Part shown: piece by piece, positions 55,125 to 64,000 of the stretch
Numbering within the stretch: position 1 is the first letter of the stretch
How the letters are laid out: each line of letters begins with the position of its first letter
From: Solirubrobacteraceae bacterium
GTDB lineage: Bacteria; Actinomycetota; Thermoleophilia; Solirubrobacterales; Solirubrobacteraceae
Assembly (NCBI GenBank): GCA_025449845.1
Contig: JANWIP010000010.1
Coordinates: forward strand, 103,836-167,835
Direction of reading: 5' to 3'
Length of the DNA: 64,000 bases
Made by a program: the position numbers and the translations under genes
Notes under the pieces: model-generated
The model's input: the letters and a program-made list of their open reading frames with translations, nothing else
The model's database searches: none
Told to the model about the DNA's origin: nothing

Positions 55125-56498
55125 TCAGGCACCTCCCGCTGGGCTAGCGGTGCCCGCGGGCACCGCATCTGGCTCGCCGGCGCCGGCGGCGATGTCTCGG
55201 CGCAGCTGCATATCGGTGAATGACACCATCTCAGCCGCAGCATACGCCCCCGCGCGGGCGGACTGGGCGTCATCGCCGAGCGCTGTGATGTTCAGCACGC
55301 GCCCGCCGGCGGTCACGATCCCGCCGTCGCTCGCAGCCGTCCCGGCGTGGGTCACCTCGATGCCCTCCGGCACATCCTGCAGGCCCGCGATGAGGTCACC
55401 GCCGGAGGAGGACTGTGGGTAGCCCGCGCTCGCCAGCACCACCGACACGGCCCAGCGCGAGGACCACTCAAGCTCCATCCCCTCAAGCCCATTCGGCCGC
55501 GCGGCCGCCATCAGCAGCTCAAGCAGATCCGATTCCAGCCGGGGCAGCACCGCCTGCGTCTCGGGGTCGCCGAAGCGCACGTTGAACTCCAGCACGCTCG
55601 GGCCGTTCGCCGTCAGCATCAGGCCGGCATAGAGCACGCCATGAAACGGCGTGCCGCGTTCGCGCATCAAATCCACGACCGGTTGATGCACCGCGGCGGC
55701 GATCGCTCTTACGCGTGCGTCATCAAAGCCGACCACCGGCGAGTAGGAGCCCATCCCGCCCGTGTTCGGCCCCGTATCGCCTTCGCCGATCCGCTTGTAG
55801 TCGCGCGCCGGTGCCATCGGCAGCGCCCGCTCGCCGTCGCACAGCGCCAGCAGCGACAGCTCCGCGCCCTCCAAGCGCTCCTCCACCACGGCCGTGGGAA
55901 GGCGCTCGGCCGCTGACGTGGACGTGGACGTGGAGGCCCCACCGCCTGCTCCACTTGCCTCGCCCGCGCCGAAACGGCCCTCCACAAAAATCTCCTCAAG
56001 CGCCGCCCGCGCCTGCTCGGCGCTGTCTGCCACCGTCACTCCCTTGCCGGCGGCCAGCCCGTCGGCCTTGATGACAACCCCCGGATCGGCCAACTCGCCG
56101 ACGGCCTCGATGCCCTCCCGCAACGACTGCACGCGCCGCCACCGCGCGGTGGGCACGCCCGCCTGCTCCATCGCCTCCTTGGCAAACGCCTTGGACCCCT
56201 CCAGCATCGCCGCTGCCGCGCTCGGCCCAAACGCCAGATGCCCTCGCGCCGTGAGCGCGTCCACCAGCCCCGCCACCAGCGGCACCTCCGGGCCAACAAC
56301 GGTGAAGTTAACGCCCTCGCGCTCCACGGCCGCCACCAGCCCCTCAATGTCATCCACTGCCACGTCCAGCACGCGCGCGTCTTGGGCGATGCCGACATTA
56401 CCGGGGGCGCACAGCAGCTCCGGGCGCTGCGGTGAGCGCGCCAACGCCCGCACCAGCGCGTGCTCGCGCCCTCCCGCTCCTACAACTAATACACGCAC
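55125..56498 (-). CDS. purD: Phosphoribosylamine-glycine ligase
   Basis: A 457-residue ATP-grasp enzyme: [47 protein letters not shown] and [18 protein letters not shown] 56498 is one base after the gyd stop. An insertion of about 22 residues ([18 protein letters not shown]) interrupts the region between EGRFGA and [11 protein letters not shown] and corresponds to a GACGTG hexamer repeat near 55915-55935. Confidence 0.92.
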   Translation of the reverse strand: MRVLVVGAGGREHALVRALARSPQRPELLCAPGNVGIAQDARVLDVAVDDIEGLVAAVEREGVNFTVVGPEVPLVAGLVDALTARGHLAFGPSAAAAMLEGSKAFAKEAMEQAGVPTARWRRVQSLREGIEAVGELADPGVVIKADGLAAGKGVTVADSAEQARAALEEIFVEGRFGAGEASGAGGGASTSTSTSAAERLPTAVVEERLEGAELSLLALCDGERALPMAPARDYKRIGEGDTGPNTGGMGSYSPVVGFDDARVRAIAAAVHQPVVDLMRERGTPFHGVLYAGLMLTANGPSVLEFNVRFGDPETQAVLPRLESDLLELLMAAARPNGLEGMELEWSSRWAVSVVLASAGYPQSSSGGDLIAGLQDVPEGIEVTHAGTAASDGGIVTAGGRVLNITALGDDAQSARAGAYAAAEMVSFTDMQLRRDIAAGAGEPDAVPAGTASPAGGA

Positions 56499-56499
56499 G

Positions 56500-56781
56500 T
56501 CAAAGAGATGAGATGAAGTCGTCTACAGGTATTGCAGTCAGCGTCTCGTAGCTCACGGTCCCACGCGAGCCTAGCTCCAGAGACACCCGTGCCATCGTCT
56601 GCTCGTCAGGCGCCTCCACGATGTTGACGAAGTCAAAGCGACCTAATGTCGCCCACTGCGCCTTCACCACCGCCCCCAGCTGTTCGACCTCGCGGTTGAC
56701 CTCGCGAATCCGCTGCGGATTGTTCTTCACCGTCTGCACACCGTCCGGTGTGAGGTTCGCAAGCATTATGTACGTGGGCAT
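56500..56781 (-). CDS. GYD-domain protein
   Basis: A 93-residue protein with [20 protein letters not shown] and [17 protein letters not shown], the GYD fold, and [14 protein letters not shown] at the end. ATG 56781 has GAGGAGG nine bases upstream; the frame to 56904 is not conserved. It is first gene of the purine cluster. GYD proteins are often placed beside purine or stress genes, with no firm function. Confidence 0.8.
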   Translation of the reverse strand: MPTYIMLANLTPDGVQTVKNNPQRIREVNREVEQLGAVVKAQWATLGRFDFVNIVEAPDEQTMARVSLELGSRGTVSYETLTAIPVDDFISSL

Positions 56782-56879
56782 CAGAAGCCTCCTCGGATCG
56801 GATCGTGTCCTGTTGAAGAGATTAGACCGAAAGGCAGGCAGTCCGACCTGCCGACTCTCCCCGCTCGGGAGACCTGCTT

Positions 56880-56910
56880 GACTGCACTCGGTAGTCGACT
56901 GCACTACAAT
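56880..56910 (+). promoter_or_regulatory. Promoter and repeated operator for the CopG-type antitoxin
   Basis: Two direct copies of GACTGCACT (56880 and 56897) flank the palindrome AGTCGACT. TACAAT (56905-56910) is a consensus-like -10 box ending seven bases before GTG 56918, so the transcript would be leaderless. Confidence 0.5.
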
Positions 56911-56917
56911 ATACTAC

Positions 56918-57352
56918 GTGGCCCATCCAGCAACCCAAAAGCCGTTCTCGATTCGCATGAGCGAAGACACGATGGTTCGTCTCGATGCCGGCGCAAAGCG
57001 CCGCGGTGAGGCGAAGGCGCGAACTGCGGAACGGCTCATCGTCGAGGGTCTGCGCATCGAGGAATATCCGGGCATCACCTTCCGGGATGGCCCTGCCGGC
57101 CGCCGTGCCGCGCTGGCCGGAGGACCAGATGTGTGGGAGATCATCGACACACTCAAAGGCACCGGTCTCTCCGGCGAGACCGCCATCAAGGCCACCGCCG
57201 AATGGGGCAGCCTGACCCCGGCCCAGGTGCGCATCGCCGTACGCTACTACGGCGACTTCCGCGAAGAGATCGATCAGAGGATCACGTTCAACCGTGAGGA
57301 GGCGGTGCGCCAGCGGGCGGCATGGGAACGAGCCCAGGACGCGCTCGCTTGA
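56918..57352 (+). CDS. Antitoxin (CopG-like N-terminus, DUF433-like C-terminus)
   Basis: A 144-residue protein from GTG 56918. The N-terminal KPFSIRMSEDTMVRLDAGAK with RTAERLIVEGLRIEE is a ribbon-helix-helix domain; PGITFRDGPAGRRAALAGG then VWEIIDTLKGTGLSGETAIK looks like a DUF433-type helix set. Its stop overlaps the toxin start (TTGA), the standard antitoxin-toxin coupling. It is divergent from gyd-purD. Confidence 0.7.
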   Translation: MAHPATQKPFSIRMSEDTMVRLDAGAKRRGEAKARTAERLIVEGLRIEEYPGITFRDGPAGRRAALAGGPDVWEIIDTLKGTGLSGETAIKATAEWGSLTPAQVRIAVRYYGDFREEIDQRITFNREEAVRQRAAWERAQDALA

Positions 57353-57708
57353 GGCTGCTGCTCGATGAGATGTATCCGCACGCGATCGCAGAGCAGCTTC
57401 GCAATCAAGCGCACGATGTGGATGCCGTCACCCTGCGGGCAGAGTTACGAGCACTTCCCGATCCGGATATCTTTGCCACGGCGCAACAGGAGTTGCGCGC
57501 CGTCGTCACTGAGAACATCGCCGACTTCAGCGACATCGCCGATGGCTACGATCGGCGTGGCGATGCCCATCACGGCCTCATCTTGATCGATCCCGGCAAA
57601 TACCAGCGCGGACATCCCCGCACAGTCGGCCGCTTGGTCAAAGCGCTGGACCAGCTGCTGCGCGAGCATCCAGAGGGCGCGGCAAGCAACATCCGTCACT
57701 GGCTCTGA
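57349..57708 (+). CDS. DUF5615-type PIN-like toxin
   Basis: A 119-residue protein from TTG 57349 (overlapping the antitoxin stop). RLLLDEMYPHAIAEQLRNQ, DIFATAQQELRAVVTENIAD and HHGLILIDPGKYQ match the DUF5615 PIN-like pattern. Such proteins are expected RNases. It is convergent with clpB, two bases apart. Confidence 0.75.
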   Translation: MRLLLDEMYPHAIAEQLRNQAHDVDAVTLRAELRALPDPDIFATAQQELRAVVTENIADFSDIADGYDRRGDAHHGLILIDPGKYQRGHPRTVGRLVKALDQLLREHPEGAASNIRHWL

Positions 57709-57710
57709 GC

Positions 57711-59903
<2,193 letters not shown>

Positions 59904-59998
59904 CGGATTGTAAAGGCGGGGGTTGTGGGTGTTCGTTTTGGAAAAATGTTTACCATGGTTATACGCACCTCTTTTTGGGCATGTGTATGTACGCCCCT

Positions 59999-60466
59999 CT
60001 AGAGCTTGGGGAACGGCGAGCGTGCATCCACCGCCCGCACCAGCTCCATGCCGGTCCCGTTTCCATACGGCACCAGCTCCGCGCGGAAGCCGCGGCGCAC
60101 CTCTTCCAACTGCTCCGCCAGCTCCACCTGCGCGCGCGCTGCCGCCGCCTCCATCTCTTCGATGCGCTCGTGCAGGCGCCCGATCTGACCCTCCAGCTCA
60201 AGCACGCGCTCGACCCCCGCCAGGTTCAGGCCGAGGTCCGCCGTCATCTGCTGGATGTGCTTCAGGCGCTCCACGTCCTCCTGCGAGTACAGACGCGTGC
60301 CCTTCGCCGAGCGCTTGGGCTCGATCAGGCCCTTCGCCTCGTATACCCGCAGCGTCTGCGGGTGCATCTCCGCCAGCTCCGCCGCCACCGAGATCATGAA
60401 CACGCCGCGGTTGCTCGCCACGCGAATGCGCGTCACCTGGCGCTGGGTCACCACGCGGCGGGCCAT
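59999..60466 (-). CDS. hspR: HspR, MerR-type heat-shock repressor
   Basis: A 155-residue protein from ATG 60466 (overlapping the dnaJ stop as TGATG). [40 protein letters not shown] and [20 protein letters not shown] are the MerR domain of HspR, with a coiled tail. HspR represses the dnaK operon through HAIR sites; none is visible in the part of the operon inside the window, as the main promoter lies beyond 64000. Confidence 0.92.
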   Translation of the reverse strand: MARRVVTQRQVTRIRVASNRGVFMISVAAELAEMHPQTLRVYEAKGLIEPKRSAKGTRLYSQEDVERLKHIQQMTADLGLNLAGVERVLELEGQIGRLHERIEEMEAAAARAQVELAEQLEEVRRGFRAELVPYGNGTGMELVRAVDARSPFPKL

Positions 60467-61656
60467 CACGCGGAGCCCTCTTTGGCGCCTGTAGATGCCT
60501 GTTTGGCGCCTGCGGATGTCTGCCCGAACAGCCGTGCGCGGGGGTCGCCGTTCATCGTCTTCGACAGCGCATCCACCGCCTTGCGCTGCTCCTCGCTCAG
60601 CTCCTCGGGCACGTCGATCGTGAAGCGGTAGTGGATGTCGCCGCGGGTGGGCGCATCGGGGGTGGATGAGGCTCCCTTCCCCTTGCCGCCGCTCCCCGGC
60701 TTGGGCGGACCCTCGCCGCGCAGGCGCTGCACCGTGCCGTGCGCCGTGCCCGGCTTCACGCGCAGTGTCTTGGTGCCGCTCAGCGTCGGCACCTGCACCT
60801 CCGCGCCGCCCATCGCCTCGGGGATGCTCAGGGGCACCTCGACTTCGAGATTGTCGCCCTTGCGCTTGAACACCGGCGAAGCCTCTACGTGGGTGATCAC
60901 GTACAGGTCTCCCGGCGGCCCGCTGTTGCGCCCCGGCTCGCCCTTGCCCGGCAGGCGGATGCGCGAGCCCTCCTTCACGCCTGCGGGGATATTGACCTTG
61001 TAGCGCCTCATCGTCCGCACCGCGCCCACGCCGTGACAGGTGGGGCATGGGTCCTCGATGACGGTGCCCTTGCCGCCGCACTGCGAGCAGGGCTGGGAGA
61101 TCGAGAACATGCCCTGGCCCTGCGTCTCGATGCCGCGGCCCTGACAGCGCGGGCACACCTTGGGGGCCGTGCCGGGCTTGGCGCCGGTGCCGTGGCAGGT
61201 GCTGCAGGTGGAGGCCGTCGGCACCGACAGGGGCACCTGCGCGCCAGCCACCGCCTGGTCGAAGGTGATGCGCACCTCCGTTTCCAGATCCTGGCCCCGT
61301 TCGGAGCGCGGCTTGGTGCGCACCTTGCGCCCGCTGGCGCTGCCGCCGAAGAGGTTCGAGAGGATGTCCCCCATCGAGTTGCTGTCGAAATCGAAGTTGC
61401 CAAAGCCGCCGAAGCCGCCGCTCGCACCGTGCGCGAACGGCCCCGTGCCGTTGTCGTACTGCTTGCGCTTCTCCGGATCGCCCAGCACGTCGTAGGCCTG
61501 CGAGATCTCCTTGAAGCGTTCCTCGGACTTCTTGTCGTCCGGGTTGCGATCGGGGTGGTACTGGCGGGCCAGCTTGCGGTAGGCCTTCTTGAGCTCCTCC
61601 GGCGTTGCCTTCTTGTTGACGCCCAGCGTCGAGTAGTGGTCGGGACGGCTTGCCAT
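60466..61656 (-). CDS. dnaJ: Chaperone DnaJ
   Basis: A 396-residue protein with an N-terminal J domain (His34-Pro35-Asp36), a Gly/Phe-rich linker, four CxxCxGxG zinc motifs ([32 protein letters not shown]) and a C-terminal substrate domain (RLPGKGEPG). It stimulates DnaK ATPase. A Gly/Lys/Ser-rich insertion sits near residue 325 ([15 protein letters not shown]). Confidence 0.95.
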   Translation of the reverse strand: MASRPDHYSTLGVNKKATPEELKKAYRKLARQYHPDRNPDDKKSEERFKEISQAYDVLGDPEKRKQYDNGTGPFAHGASGGFGGFGNFDFDSNSMGDILSNLFGGSASGRKVRTKPRSERGQDLETEVRITFDQAVAGAQVPLSVPTASTCSTCHGTGAKPGTAPKVCPRCQGRGIETQGQGMFSISQPCSQCGGKGTVIEDPCPTCHGVGAVRTMRRYKVNIPAGVKEGSRIRLPGKGEPGRNSGPPGDLYVITHVEASPVFKRKGDNLEVEVPLSIPEAMGGAEVQVPTLSGTKTLRVKPGTAHGTVQRLRGEGPPKPGSGGKGKGASSTPDAPTRGDIHYRFTIDVPEELSEEQRKAVDALSKTMNGDPRARLFGQTSAGAKQASTGAKEGSA

Positions 61657-61670
61657 CGCTTGCGCTCTCC

Positions 61671-62264
61671 TTACGCCGCCACCAGCACGCGCGCGGGGCG
61701 GATCACGGTGCCGTTCAGCTGGCGATAGCCGTTCTGGTAGACCTCGGCAACCGTCCCGCTCTGCGCGCCCTCCACCGGCTGCTGCGCCACCGCCTCCTGT
61801 GTGGTCGGGTCAAACGGCTCACCTAGCGGCACGAAGGGCACGATGCCCACCCGCTGCAGGGCCGCCATCAACTCCGAGCGCACCAGCCTTACGCCGTCCA
61901 GCAGCGGGTCGTCTTCAGCTGCCCCCTCCAACGCGCGGTCGAGGCTGTCGAGCGCCGGCAACATCTCCTTCGCCAGCTTTGCCGCGCCCCGCTCGTGCGC
62001 CTGCGCGGACTCGCGCGCCACGCGCTTGCGGTAGTTCTCGAAGTCGGCCTGCGTGCGCTGCGCCAGCGCCAGATACTCATCGCGCTGGGCAGCGGTGGCC
62101 ACCAGCTCGTCCAGGTCCCCCGCGATCTCGCTGGCCTCGGGGTCCTCGACGGCGGCCTGGGCAGGCGCCCCCTCAGCGCCGGGGGACGGCTGCGCCACGG
62201 GCTGCTGCCTGTGCCCATCAGGGTGCTCGACTTCGTTGTCAACAACCTGATCGATGTCGCTCAT
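61671..62264 (-). CDS. grpE: Nucleotide exchange factor GrpE
   Basis: A 197-residue protein with an acidic, disordered N-terminus, a long helix ([20 protein letters not shown]) and the C-terminal beta part ([20 protein letters not shown]). It releases ADP from DnaK. It is three bases after dnaK and 14 before dnaJ. Confidence 0.93.
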   Translation of the reverse strand: MSDIDQVVDNEVEHPDGHRQQPVAQPSPGAEGAPAQAAVEDPEASEIAGDLDELVATAAQRDEYLALAQRTQADFENYRKRVARESAQAHERGAAKLAKEMLPALDSLDRALEGAAEDDPLLDGVRLVRSELMAALQRVGIVPFVPLGEPFDPTTQEAVAQQPVEGAQSGTVAEVYQNGYRQLNGTVIRPARVLVAA

Positions 62265-62267
62265 CGA

Positions 62268-64000
<1,733 letters not shown>

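Noticed and set aside
59904..59998. HAIR-type HspR operator ahead of clpB
   Set aside because: The CTTGAGT-N7-ACTCAAG pattern is absent; only an imperfect GTTTACCATGGTTATAC palindrome is present.
60941..60990. Extra copy of the purine palindromic repeat in dnaJ (CCCGGCTCGCC)
   Set aside because: This is the ordinary coding sequence for the conserved GKGEPG motif of DnaJ, with no palindromic arms.
59999..61156. Long frame joining hspR with sequence antisense to nothing upstream
   Set aside because: The upstream 230 codons overlap dnaJ in another frame; only the last 155 codons (from ATG 60466) are HspR.

Overview
The window looks like chromosomal DNA of a high-GC actinobacterium. The dnaK-grpE-dnaJ-hspR-clpB order, an F420-type NADP oxidoreductase relic, many MerR/DUF433-type antitoxins and an FprA-like reductase fit Actinobacteriota, and I tentatively suggest Thermoleophilia (Solirubrobacterales). 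This placement is inference from gene content and composition; no rRNA or other marker gene is present.

Layout. 1-4.8 kb: a SIR2-like protein, a broken NADP oxidoreductase and an IS1182-type insertion with a 13-bp terminal inverted repeat and a 4-bp target duplication. 4.8-9.5 kb: a visibly AT-richer island with four co-directional genes (aldehyde dehydrogenase, DUF4365-like protein, UbiA-like prenyltransferase, SDR). 9.5-11.8 kb: an opposite-strand group pairing membrane proteins with a nucleoid-associated (NdpA-like) protein. 12.57-14.09 kb: an IS66-type element with a frameshifted transposase. 14.1-23.4 kb: a probable integrated mobile element between a degenerate tRNA 3' fragment and an intact tRNA-Asp gene. 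It carries a VapBC45-type toxin-antitoxin pair, XRE and winged-helix regulators, a replication-relaxation-like protein, a strong hairpin, a multiply frameshifted serine recombinase and a two-gene restriction-modification module.

23.5-28.9 kb: a cytochrome P450, a DUF2993 protein, tRNA-Val, an FprA-like ferredoxin reductase, a Gly/Ser-linker protein and tRNA-Lys. 29-34.4 kb: accessory genes, including a DUF433-type antitoxin with a frameshifted PIN toxin, a MbcA/Xre-like protein, a VapBC pair, a membrane protein with a PLD-like C-terminus and a GNAT acetyltransferase. 34.4-42 kb: a GT39-type membrane protein, then a MerR regulator divergent from a tightly overlapping operon (polytopic membrane protein, small membrane protein, Baeyer-Villiger-type monooxygenase, SDR).

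42-56.8 kb: nearly the whole de novo purine pathway on the minus strand (gyd-purD-purE-purB-purC-purS-[vapBC]-purQ-purL-purF-...-[vapBC]-purN-purH). Two toxin-antitoxin modules sit inside this cluster. 56.9-57.7 kb: another antitoxin/toxin pair. 57.7-64 kb: the heat-shock operon dnaK(partial)-grpE-dnaJ-hspR-clpB.

The most unusual signals are in the purine cluster. A ~48-bp palindromic repeat lies in the same reading frame in purF, purL and purC, with paired changes in its arms. purN contains a 31-bp perfect palindrome, and a vapBC module with its own 26-bp palindromic operator is inserted between purS and purQ and overlaps purQ by an ATGA. Frameshifts and stops cluster in the accessory half (1-30 kb) and are absent from the 34-64 kb core, which argues for real decay rather than uniform sequencing error.
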